From Promethearchaeota archaeon (GTDB lineage Archaea; Asgardarchaeota; Lokiarchaeia; Sigynarchaeales; SOKP01), in NCBI GenBank assembly GCA_016839905.1, contig JAEOTJ010000295.1, positions 1 to 23,409 on the forward strand: a stretch of 23,409 nucleotides of DNA, given 5' to 3'. The notes under the pieces are model-generated. The model ran no database searches, was not told the DNA's origin, and saw only the letters and a program-made list of their open reading frames with translations. A program made the translations under genes and the position numbers. Positions 1-7,291 of the stretch are shown here, piece by piece. Numbering within the stretch: position 1 is the first letter of the stretch; each line of letters opens with the position of its first letter.

Positions 1-289
1 TAACACCAAACCCTGTATCCCATCATCTGCTATAGAATTTGGGAATGCTTATTTCATAATAATCTTATAAAAAAGTTGTATATTTAAAAATAGATACTAA
101 TGAGATTTTCTAGTTTATTAATCCATATAATAAAATATATATTTCAATAATTTGCGAAATTTTAGCCTATTTTTCGTGATATATAAAATTTAGAAATATA
201 TCCTTAGAAGTTAATATAAAAAACTTTAATTATACAACATGACTATAATTATTCAAATATATTTCCATAAGAGAGTTAAAAAATAATGT
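1..289. other. AT-rich intergenic leader at the window edge
   Basis: This stretch precedes the GTPase and is very AT-rich, with no complete gene. At the extreme left edge the minus strand has a short open frame over bases 1-48 (reading AFPNSIADDGIQ and onward). It follows an in-frame stop at 49-51 and has no ATG, so it cannot be called a gene from this window. A 7-base inverted repeat (269-275 and 296-302) brackets the first ATG (290) of the GTPase frame. Confidence 0.4.
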
Positions 290-343
290 ATGGTGCTCTC
301 TTTAAAGTGGTTGTTTCTCAAAAATACTTATAGAACGGTCAAA

Positions 344-877
344 ATGGAAGGGATCCCATATAAAATTTGCATTTTTGGTGACGGAGGTGTGGGCAAGACC
401 ACTCTAGTTACTCAATACCTCACGGGTGTATTTAATGTAGCTTCTGAAATGACCATAGGCGTAGAATTTCGTTTAAAAAAGCTGGAAATTGAAGGAAAAA
501 AGGTATCTTTACAAATTTGGGACTTAGCTGGTGAAAAACAATTTAGATTTATTTTACCAAGTTATATCGATGGCTCATCAGGTGGTATCTTCATGTATGA
601 TATAACAAGGTATGTAAGTTTCGATCATTTTAATTATTGGTTAGAAATCTTTAATGAAGGGCTGAAAAGTGAAAAAGAAAAAGTTCCCCTCATGATAGTA
701 GGTGGAAAATTAGATTTAGAGAATATAAGAGCAGTATCTAAAAATGCAGGTCTTGAATTAGCTGAAAAAAATAATCGATTTAGATTTTTTGAATGCTCTG
801 GAAAAACGGGGGAAAATGTAGAGCAGATCTTTATAGAACTCACTCGTGAAATGATGAAAATGAAAAATTTAATTTAA
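344..877 (+). CDS. Ras/Rab-like small GTPase (177 aa)
   Basis: A Ras-superfamily GTP-binding switch protein of about the usual single-domain length. The P-loop GDGGVGKT lies at residues 12-19 from the start chosen here. It is followed by a Rab-like switch I segment (TIGVEF), the G3 box as WDLAGEKQF, a G4 box read as GGKLD, and a G5 box as ECSGK. Two motif changes stand out: the Ras Gln61 position is Glu, and the Asn of the usual NKxD is Gly. The C-terminus (MMKMKNLI) has no cysteine, so prenyl anchoring is not expected. The frame is open from an ATG at 290. I prefer the ATG at 344 because the P-loop then sits at the normal distance from the N-terminus and the extra 18 residues resemble no GTPase. 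Such GTPases are abundant in Asgard archaea and may work with Roadblock proteins; one is encoded at 6785. Its partner and target are unknown. Confidence 0.9.
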   Translation: MEGIPYKICIFGDGGVGKTTLVTQYLTGVFNVASEMTIGVEFRLKKLEIEGKKVSLQIWDLAGEKQFRFILPSYIDGSSGGIFMYDITRYVSFDHFNYWLEIFNEGLKSEKEKVPLMIVGGKLDLENIRAVSKNAGLELAEKNNRFRFFECSGKTGENVEQIFIELTREMMKMKNLI

Positions 878-1042
878 CTCAAGAATTTATCACTCTTTAT
901 AGAATTAATATTCAGCATTTAGTATTAAAAATTTATTAACTTAAAGATTGTAAATTTTATGGGAATCTGGAAGTTTTTATTATTAATTTTCACGTAGTTT
1001 TTAATTAGTTCTTTTTCATTACATAATAGCCATAATATTACC

Positions 1043-1052
1043 TTTATATATT
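1043..1052 (+). promoter_or_regulatory. Candidate TATA box for a possible non-coding RNA
   Basis: TTTATATATT resembles an archaeal TATA element. It would place a transcription start at about 1070-1080, just before the less AT-rich island. In so AT-rich a region such matches occur by chance, so it counts only together with the hairpin and T-run downstream. Confidence 0.25.
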
Positions 1053-1074
1053 ATTTTTATTTTAAGCAAAGATA

Positions 1075-1283
1075 TGTAACAATATATTAATCCCTCCTTG
1101 GGACGGCTTGGCTGATTTTTTATTTTCTTTAACTATTATGGCAAAAGATTAATTCAAGAATAATATGAGTACCCCAATCTTTAAAGATTATGAAAAATGA
1201 AGAAAGACATTTTTCGTAAATTCGTCGGCGATAGTTAATTTCTCCGAATCGCCTAATAGAACTTAAATTAAGGCTTTTTTTTA
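1075..1283 (+). ncRNA. Possible non-coding transcript (family not recognised)
   Basis: This roughly 200-base segment is noticeably richer in G/C than its surroundings, especially near 1090-1110 and 1223-1255, and has no protein frame. It contains a perfect 6-base inverted repeat GGCGAT/ATCGCC (1227-1232 and 1248-1253) with a 15-base loop. It ends in a T-run at 1275-1282, as expected of an archaeal terminator, and a TATA-like sequence lies 20-30 bases before its start. I could not match it to tRNA, 5S, SRP or RNase P RNA, nor find a clean C/D-box pair. The strand and both ends are inferred. It could simply be a decayed sequence. Confidence 0.25.
1275..1282 (+). terminator. T-run terminator candidate
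   Basis: Eight consecutive T residues on the plus strand follow the GGCGAT/ATCGCC repeat. This fits archaeal oligo-U termination of the possible RNA. Confidence 0.3.
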
Positions 1284-1766
1284 GATTATATTAAAATACT
1301 TATATTTATTAGTTAGATGAAAGTTGAAAATTATAATATATCTTCAATGATATTTAATTCTATCTATCAAATTATTAATCCGTAAAAAAAACCTTATTAA
1401 TTCATTAATATAATTCAGTTTTTTTTATTAAATCATTAATAATTTAAAATTTGTGTTCAAAAATTGCTTTTTAAATCATTATTGATAAAAAAAATGAATA
1501 ATTAAAACATAAAGATTTTTGCCAGATCTGGAAGTAAATATATCTTCTCTGAGATATCAGCTTATTGATTAAAATGTCATGAAATCAAATTATTTTAACT
1601 TTATTACAGTAATATTATTTGAAATGGCGAAAATAATCCTTGTCTGAAAGATTTAAATAAATATATAAAATTATAAAAATAATAAAGACTGAAAAATTTT
1701 ATTATTTATTATTATATTTTTAAGGAAATTATTAGAAATAATTATTAGTTAGATTTAAAAAAGGTT

Positions 1767-2621
1767 TTACTTAAAAACTTCATCTAGAGAATCTAATACT
1801 AAATCTGGGATTAAATTTCTCTCGATAGAATTTGATATTTCAGATTTTCTTTCCAACTCATAAATCATATCTCTTGAGGTGACACCTGTTAATACAACAA
1901 TTGTTTTTATATCCGCACGATTTCCTGCTAAAATGTCAGTATTTAATCGATCACCGAAAATACAAACTTGATTTCTGGGAATATTTGTATCTTTTAAAAT
2001 CAATTCAATCCCAAAAGGTTCTGGTTTTCCAAATATTCTGATAGGTTTTTTTTCCGTACATGTTTCTAATGCATTAACCATCACACCAGCTCCTGGCAAA
2101 ACCCCTCGAACAATTGGTAGTGTCGCATCGGTGTTGGTTGCATAAAACTGAGCATTTCCCTCCAATATGCATTTTTGAGCGATTGCCAAATTTTGGTATT
2201 TAAAATCTCTGTCAAGCCCTACAATTACAAAATCTATATCATTGTAATTTATAATTTCTGTAAATATTGTGTGCCCTTTCAATTTCAATTCTTCCCTTAA
2301 ACCAACTTCTCCAATTACAAAGATATTAGCATTTTTTTTAATTCTTGTTATTTCAACTGCAGTAATCAAGGCACTTGTATAAAAATCAGAAATTTTACTT
2401 GGAATCCCGAAATTTTTTAATCGTTCAACATACATTTGTCGGGTTATTGTAGAATTATTAGAATTATATACGACTTTAATAGAGAGGTCTTTTAATTCTT
2501 GAATTACATTATCACTATTAGGAATTAAGGATTTTCCTCTATAAACAACACCATCTAAATCAAAAATTGCTAATTTGATGTCATTTAATTCAGCAGTTAA
2601 TTCTTTCATAATTAGAACCAT
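1767..2621 (-). CDS. HAD-superfamily phosphatase, NagD/4-nitrophenylphosphatase type
   Basis: A soluble phosphatase of the HAD class IIA (NagD-like) family, 284 residues. Motif I is FDLDGVVY with the nucleophile D21 and acid/base D23. Motif II is in the NSNNST segment near residue 55. Motif III is K199 in GKPEPFG. Motif IV is GDRLNTD with D224 and D229 for magnesium. The C2-type cap sits between motifs II and III, as expected for this family. Relatives dephosphorylate small phosphoesters such as phosphoglycolate or nucleotides. The gene starts inside the end of the upstream lipid kinase gene (10-base overlap), or 3 bases after its stop if Met5 at 2609 is used. Translational coupling is therefore likely. 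This suggests, without proving, a phosphorylated substrate in the same lipid pathway. Confidence 0.88.
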   Translation of the reverse strand: MVLIMKELTAELNDIKLAIFDLDGVVYRGKSLIPNSDNVIQELKDLSIKVVYNSNNSTITRQMYVERLKNFGIPSKISDFYTSALITAVEITRIKKNANIFVIGEVGLREELKLKGHTIFTEIINYNDIDFVIVGLDRDFKYQNLAIAQKCILEGNAQFYATNTDATLPIVRGVLPGAGVMVNALETCTEKKPIRIFGKPEPFGIELILKDTNIPRNQVCIFGDRLNTDILAGNRADIKTIVVLTGVTSRDMIYELERKSEISNSIERNLIPDLVLDSLDEVFK

Positions 2622-3763
2622 CCAATTGGGAATCCTAGTAATACATAAAAGAAACTTATACCAACAGTAATCATGATTGGATTTAACAAATTATCCGCGA
2701 TAATTACTGGAAAATAATCTATTAATAAAAAAATAATCGCAGCAATTAATGCATATATTGGGCCAATAATAATTAATCCAATTAGGAATGCTGAGGTTGT
2801 TCCTGCAATTAATCCCTCCCAAGATTTAATATCCCCACCAATACACGTGTATTTATGTTTTCCATATCTCCTTCCTATCAAAGCTGAAAGAGCATCTGAA
2901 AAACAAGCTATTAATATCGCCGTAACGACTGTTAAAATATTTACCAGTCCTATTACAAATAGTAAATATGAAAAAATAACACCTACTAATAAATAAATTT
3001 GAGGCCCTGCAGCATTATATTCTTTTTTTCTAAGAACTGCTTTTGTCAAGAAATTAAATACAGAATATTCTGGACCCCACATTACTCGTATTAAGTCAGA
3101 TAAAATTGCTAACATCAATGCACAAAATAAAGCAAAAAGAGTAAGATCCACGATGGCTTGAGGATCTGAAACGTGATAAGGGTAATTAGCATGAATGTCT
3201 CCCCAGAATAAATTATAGAATGGTTCAGTATTCTTCATAGACAGAATGATCAAATTATTCGCAATTTCCGTTAATGGTGGAATAAAAAAAAAACCAAAAT
3301 AAGCTAGAAATAATAAAAAACCTGCGAGATGAAAACTTTTACGTACTGCTTCCATTTTAATAGAAATCTTATCTTTATAGGGGTCTTCTTTAGTCATTGA
3401 TTCTATATATAATTTTAAGGATCTTTTTTTCAAATCCTTCTTAGTATTTTGATTTTTACCTTCTAATTCCATTTTTTTTTTCTTACTTTGAATTTTTAAT
3501 GCGAATGAAATGAAAAATGCAAATAATATTCCAATCCACCATACCATGAAGCCATTAAAAGGATGTAGAAATAATCCAATGAATAAATTATAAAAACCAA
3601 AGACGGCGATTAAAATGCCACAAATAAGAGTGGAACTCCCTCCATAGCGATTATTTGCTTTATATCCTTTATAAGCGACAATAAACATTAATATTGCTAA
3701 AAGGAATAAAAACATTGTGAATGTGGTATTATAACAATAAGCGACGATATCCCAGTTAGACAT
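2612..3763 (-). CDS. Membrane CTP-dependent lipid kinase, SEC59/DGK1/VTE5-like
   Basis: A 383-residue integral membrane protein with about nine or ten hydrophobic segments. It resembles the dolichol kinase/phytol kinase/DGK1 family, which is also related to phosphatidate cytidylyltransferases. The best evidence is the C-terminal signature beginning SDALSALIGRRYGKHKY, with D290, followed by a GG-D-KSWEGLIAG segment and more helices. In the family this loop binds CTP and catalyses phosphorylation of a lipid alcohol. The N-terminal third (three or four helices and a Lys-rich cytosolic stretch at about residues 93-120) precedes the core and may be lineage-specific. The gene leads a two-gene operon with the HAD phosphatase. 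Likely substrates are dolichol or another isoprenoid alcohol such as geranylgeraniol; the sequence does not decide between them. Confidence 0.78.
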   Translation of the reverse strand: MSNWDIVAYCYNTTFTMFLFLLAILMFIVAYKGYKANNRYGGSSTLICGILIAVFGFYNLFIGLFLHPFNGFMVWWIGILFAFFISFALKIQSKKKKMELEGKNQNTKKDLKKRSLKLYIESMTKEDPYKDKISIKMEAVRKSFHLAGFLLFLAYFGFFFIPPLTEIANNLIILSMKNTEPFYNLFWGDIHANYPYHVSDPQAIVDLTLFALFCALMLAILSDLIRVMWGPEYSVFNFLTKAVLRKKEYNAAGPQIYLLVGVIFSYLLFVIGLVNILTVVTAILIACFSDALSALIGRRYGKHKYTCIGGDIKSWEGLIAGTTSAFLIGLIIIGPIYALIAAIIFLLIDYFPVIIADNLLNPIMITVGISFFYVLLGFPIGWF

Positions 3764-3838
3764 TCTTACAATCCATTTAATCTATGAAGTAGAGAAAATT
3801 GGATTTGTATTAAATTTTATCAAAGATAAACCATATTT

Positions 3839-3849
3839 TTAATATAAAA
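3839..3849 (+). promoter_or_regulatory. Candidate TATA box of the URO-D-family gene
   Basis: TTAATATAAAA lies about 21-31 bases before the ATG at 3870. A start site 25 bases downstream would fall almost on the start codon, so the mRNA could be leaderless. The site sits in the 106-base gap to the divergent lipid kinase gene. Confidence 0.35.
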
Positions 3850-3869
3850 CTTTTAATAGAGATCATTTT

Positions 3870-4961
3870 ATGGATAGTGAAAATAATCGCTTTTTGAAGA
3901 CTTTATCCAAGCAACCTACTAGATCTATGCCTTTATATTGCACGGGTTTTCCAGAATCAGATTTTATTAAGAATTATATAAAAGAATATGATATTAAACC
4001 AAAAAATGATAAAGCTTTAATTTTAAAAAAGAAAGATTATTCAATTATAAGTCAAATGGGATTTGATGCTATATCAATCTGGGACTTTAGAAGGGGAAAA
4101 GGTGGTTATGATTTAAATAAATTGAAGGCTTTAAAAGTCGATGGATGGGGGCGTATCTATAAAGAAAAGTGGTATCAATGGGATGGTGTATTTAAAGATG
4201 AGCAGATAATAGATAAATGGCCTTATTTAAATTTACCCCTACAAAAAGATATCAATAAATTAGAGAAATTCCTTCAAAATATAAAAGGAATTATTGACCT
4301 TGTATTATCCTTACCTGGATTATTTGAAAAGACATGGCAATCAATGGGTTTTCTTTACTTTTCCAAATGTTTAAGGAAAAATGTCACATTTATAGAAAAA
4401 GTTATAAATTTCTTTACTGATTATATTAAAAAATTGATTAAAATGCTTCAAAATGTTGGAGGGAGTATCTTTCTTGTCGCCGATGATTGTGGTTATAAAA
4501 ATAGAATGTTCATTCCAAAACAATTATGGGAAAAATATTTTTTCCACAAATACAAGGAAATAATTGAAATAATCCATGACCACGATCATAAAGTAATAAT
4601 TCATTCTGATGGTTACATTTCTGAAATGATTGATATATTTATTAAGTTAGAATTTGATGCGGTTCAGAGTTTAGAACCTAATTCAGGAGTGGATATTTTT
4701 TCTCTTTTCAAAAAATTCTCGAATCAAATAGTTTTTATTGGAAATTTCGATTCAATTTTGCTAACGTATGGAACACCAATTCAAGTAAAACAATATGTAG
4801 AAAAATTAATCATTAAAGCAAAGGAATCAAATTGTTTTTTAATCATCTCTCCAACGCAACAAATTCATTCAAAAGTGAAACCAGAGAATATTAATACCAT
4901 ATTTAAGACTATTAAAAAAAAAAATAGATTTAAACATCATGAGTCTACATCATTAATATAA
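3870..4961 (+). CDS. Uroporphyrinogen decarboxylase (URO-D) family protein
   Basis: A 363-residue TIM-barrel protein of the URO-D superfamily, which includes HemE and the MtaA/MtbA/CmuA methyltransferases. Recognisable parts are the ADDCGYKN segment at residues 204-211, a platform strand with HSDG (H245-G248), a VQSLEPNSGVD stretch, and the GNFD...YGTPIQVKQYV region near the C-terminus, which matches the family's G-N-x-D...GTPEEV pattern. The methyltransferases use a zinc-binding H-x-C with a later Cys. Here the position after His-x is Asp (HSDG), so a standard corrinoid-methyltransferase zinc site is not evident. The N-terminus also lacks the HemE porphyrin-binding RQAGR-type motif, so heme synthesis is unlikely. 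The adjacent transporter gene, 36 bases downstream, may share its substrate. The reaction is unknown. Confidence 0.75.
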   Translation: MDSENNRFLKTLSKQPTRSMPLYCTGFPESDFIKNYIKEYDIKPKNDKALILKKKDYSIISQMGFDAISIWDFRRGKGGYDLNKLKALKVDGWGRIYKEKWYQWDGVFKDEQIIDKWPYLNLPLQKDINKLEKFLQNIKGIIDLVLSLPGLFEKTWQSMGFLYFSKCLRKNVTFIEKVINFFTDYIKKLIKMLQNVGGSIFLVADDCGYKNRMFIPKQLWEKYFFHKYKEIIEIIHDHDHKVIIHSDGYISEMIDIFIKLEFDAVQSLEPNSGVDIFSLFKKFSNQIVFIGNFDSILLTYGTPIQVKQYVEKLIIKAKESNCFLIISPTQQIHSKVKPENINTIFKTIKKKNRFKHHESTSLI

Positions 4962-4997
4962 TTTAATATAATATGTAAAATTCAATTTGATTTTTAA

Positions 4998-6581
4998 ATG
5001 AACAGAATATTTAAGGCATGGTTTAAAAAAGCATTTTTGCGTGATATGAGAATTACCAAAAAGGGCTTCATATATTTTTTAGTAGCATTTACATTTGCTT
5101 TCGCAACCTTAATTAATCTAGTCATTTCTATCTCAACTTTAAATATTGGTTTAAATATTGAGGAAATGTTTAATACGGGCGCAATACCTGTCATAGTATT
5201 AATATTATCACTTATAATTTCAGGATATATTGTAGATTTATGCAAAAATCGTATGAAATTATTATTGATTTCAGGTTTTTTTATTCTTTTTGGATTATCT
5301 CTAAGGCTTAGTGAAGATATAGTATTAAATACAATTGGAGATAGTATGACGATATTTTTTTTTGTAATATTCATACTTGATTTAATGACCATAATAATCC
5401 ATGAAACAACAATTTTAAATCGTGGCAGGTTAATTGGATATTTATTTTTCTTTTCATGCTTAATTAGTATTCCCTTTATCTTTTTAGTATTAATAAATCC
5501 TTATTCTATTCTTTTCTTCTTAATAATACTCTTCATTATCCTTCTTTTCATCTATACAGATTATTCCTATATTGAAACAACTGAAAGATTATCTTCCGAT
5601 ATAACTTTTAAAGATTCATTAAAAAAACGTTCATTAAATGGGTATCTATTGGGGTTTTTAACACTTGGATTTGTTATTGGTAATGCTTATCCCTTGACAA
5701 TTCCAATATCTTTTCAATCAATTTGGTTTATTTCTTTTTTATTACTTTTTTTTGTATATATCGGAGTTTTGTTAGATAATATGGGAAGAAAATGGAGTTT
5801 TACTGCAGGGATTGCGATAATTGCGGGTATAGTCATTCTTCTTGGAGTTTTTCCTTTAGAAATCTCTTATTCTATCTTCTTAGGTGTGGCGATTCCAACA
5901 GTTTTAGTTCAAGTTATTACTTTTGCCGGTGATTTATCTACTGAAAGAAATACTTTAAAATATAGAGGAAGAATATTGGGAATATTTGTACTATTTCTTA
6001 TAATAGGATTTTTAGGAGGTTTTATTACAGCATATTCTTTATCCCAATTTTATTTCACTGACCCTAATAACCTTTCTTGGATACCAAATTTAACTAATGC
6101 TATAAATGCTCTTCTTTTAATATCTTTACTCGTTTGGATAATGCCCTTGTCAGAAATATTATCATCAAAGGAATCAGATTGGGCCTCAACTCTAAGACAT
6201 TTATATATTTTTAATAGAGATTCAATATGCCTACATGCTAAAAACTTTTTACCTGATAATGATATGATTGATCTACTCCCTGAAGATCTAGTAACGGGAG
6301 GTTTAACAGGAATCTTAACATTAATTTCAGAAATAACTAATGAAAAGAAGAAAAATCTAAGGATTATTGATAAAGCCGGAATTAAGATATATTTTTCTTA
6401 TGGTAAATCAGTAATAGTTGCTTTAATTTCAACTAAATATCTACCTGTTTTATTTAAAAAGCTGGAAATATTTACTAAGGAATTTGAAAGACAATTCTAT
6501 AAGGAATTATCAAATTTTAAGGGAAAAATTAATCCTTTTTTTAATAAGACCGATATCTTAATAACTAGATATTTTAAGTAA
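4998..6581 (+). CDS. MFS-like 12-helix transporter with a C-terminal longin/roadblock-like domain
   Basis: A 527-residue protein in two parts. Residues ~18-395 hold about twelve hydrophobic segments in a 6+6 pattern. The loop between helices 8 and 9 has DNMGRKW, a match to the MFS motif A (D-x-x-G-R-K), and a degenerate copy (VDLCKNRMK) follows helix 2, so a Major Facilitator-type transporter is likely. Residues ~402-527 form a soluble cytosolic domain starting LYIFNRDSICLH, with a GGLTGILTLISEIT helix, a YFSYGKSVIVAL strand pair and a long final helix. That alternation resembles the longin/roadblock (profilin-like) sensor domains common in Asgard proteins. The domain call is pattern-based inference. 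The transported substrate is unknown. The gene lies downstream of the URO-D-family gene and upstream of the Roadblock gene. Confidence 0.72.
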   Translation: MNRIFKAWFKKAFLRDMRITKKGFIYFLVAFTFAFATLINLVISISTLNIGLNIEEMFNTGAIPVIVLILSLIISGYIVDLCKNRMKLLLISGFFILFGLSLRLSEDIVLNTIGDSMTIFFFVIFILDLMTIIIHETTILNRGRLIGYLFFFSCLISIPFIFLVLINPYSILFFLIILFIILLFIYTDYSYIETTERLSSDITFKDSLKKRSLNGYLLGFLTLGFVIGNAYPLTIPISFQSIWFISFLLLFFVYIGVLLDNMGRKWSFTAGIAIIAGIVILLGVFPLEISYSIFLGVAIPTVLVQVITFAGDLSTERNTLKYRGRILGIFVLFLIIGFLGGFITAYSLSQFYFTDPNNLSWIPNLTNAINALLLISLLVWIMPLSEILSSKESDWASTLRHLYIFNRDSICLHAKNFLPDNDMIDLLPEDLVTGGLTGILTLISEITNEKKKNLRIIDKAGIKIYFSYGKSVIVALISTKYLPVLFKKLEIFTKEFERQFYKELSNFKGKINPFFNKTDILITRYFK

Positions 6582-6688
6582 AAGAGAAAATTATTAATTT
6601 AATTTCCTAAAAATTATTATTAAAATTATAATATCAATGTTTTATTAGGTTTAGAAAAACACAAAAAATAAATATTATTAATACAAGA

Positions 6689-6699
6689 TTTATATAAAA
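6689..6699 (+). promoter_or_regulatory. Candidate TATA box of the Roadblock gene
   Basis: TTTATATAAAA is a strong match to the archaeal TATA element. It lies about 90 bases before the ATG at 6785, predicting a leader of about 60 bases. A GAAGGAG ribosome-binding-like sequence lies 12-18 bases before the start. Confidence 0.4.
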
Positions 6700-6784
6700 T
6701 AAAGTTAGATGAATATTGTATAATCTCAATTCAATTTTATCTTAATTAAAATTAATAGTTAAAGAGAAGGAGTAAAAACGACCC

Positions 6785-7165
6785 ATGACCACAGATGATG
6801 CAATTACACCGGATACTTTAGATGATATTTTAAAGAAATTCTTATCAGCGATTCCAGAAGTAAAAGCAGCAGCTATAGTATCAGTCGAGGGCTTACCTAT
6901 TGCCTCTGCACTCCCTCAAGACATTGACGAGACTCGAATTGCCGCTATGACAGCAGCACTCTTATCCTTAGCAGAACGGGCAGTCATTGAAATGAATAAA
7001 GGAGATTTTGTACAACTCTTTGTTAAGGGTACTGATGGGTATTTATTAGTATTAGCTGCAGGGATTAATGCCGTATTGACAGTTTCAACGACAAAAGATG
7101 TAAGACTTGGTTTAATCTTTTTAGATGCCAAAAGAGTATGTGATAAAATTGCTAATTTAATTTAA
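6785..7165 (+). CDS. Roadblock/LC7 domain protein
   Basis: A single Roadblock/LC7 domain covering essentially the whole 126 residues. It has an N-terminal helix (DDILKKFLSAI), a first strand pair with the family's SVEGLPIAS turn at about residues 33-41, the long central helix with ETRIAAMTAALLSLAERAV, two more strands (FVQLFVKGTDGYLLVLAA), and a final helix after the DVRLGLIFLDAKR segment. Family members dimerise and act as GTPase regulators or scaffolds, as MglB does for MglA and as the Ragulator and dynein light chains do in eukaryotes. The gene has its own candidate promoter. The nearby longin-like transporter tail and the small GTPase at 344 are possible partners, but only by inference. 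Confidence 0.92.
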   Translation: MTTDDAITPDTLDDILKKFLSAIPEVKAAAIVSVEGLPIASALPQDIDETRIAAMTAALLSLAERAVIEMNKGDFVQLFVKGTDGYLLVLAAGINAVLTVSTTKDVRLGLIFLDAKRVCDKIANLI

Positions 7166-7252
7166 TTTAATTTAAAGTGGAAAAACCACAATCTATTAAT
7201 TTTAGCCTTCATTTAATTTCTTAATTTAAAATTTTATTAAATCCGCCAGAGA

Positions 7253-7260
7253 TTATAAAA
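7253..7260 (+). promoter_or_regulatory. Candidate TATA box of rpo7
   Basis: TTATAAAA lies 32-39 bases before the rpo7 ATG at 7292, giving a very short predicted leader. It also forms most of the loop of a 5-base inverted repeat CAGAG/CTCTG (7247-7251 and 7261-7265). A protein binding that repeat would therefore cover the TATA element. Confidence 0.35.
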
Positions 7261-7291
7261 CTCTGAGCTGAACGACCAAACTAGTGATTTG

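Larger units (their letters stand above)
878..1766. other. Gene-free 890-base stretch
   Basis: No credible protein frame is seen on either strand. The stretch is mostly A/T, with a less AT-rich island at about 1090-1260 that is listed separately as a possible RNA. Further on are a perfect 10-base palindrome CCAGATCTGG (1522-1531) and, just after it, a 6-base inverted repeat ATATCT/AGATAT (1540-1545 and 1552-1557) with a 6-base loop. The rest shows only A/T runs. The GTPase ends just before it, and the minus-strand HAD gene ends just after it. Confidence 0.6.

Noticed and set aside
1..48. Minus-strand open frame at the left edge (AFPNSIADDGIQ and onward) as the start of a gene.
   Set aside because: A stop lies just upstream, no ATG follows and the rest is outside the window, so neither gene nor direction can be supported.
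1075..1283. A tRNA or C/D-box guide RNA in the GC-richer island.
   Set aside because: No tRNA T-arm or acceptor pairing could be built, and no clean RUGAUGA/CUGA box pair is present, so only an unclassified RNA is proposed.
4994..5392. Minus-strand frame of 132 residues opposite the transporter.
   Set aside because: It lies inside the transporter's membrane helices on the other strand and has no recognisable pattern; it is a shadow of the real gene.
7177..7189. GTGG-AAAAA-CCAC hairpin after the Roadblock gene as a terminator.
   Set aside because: The stem is only four pairs and no T-run follows, so it is not convincing.
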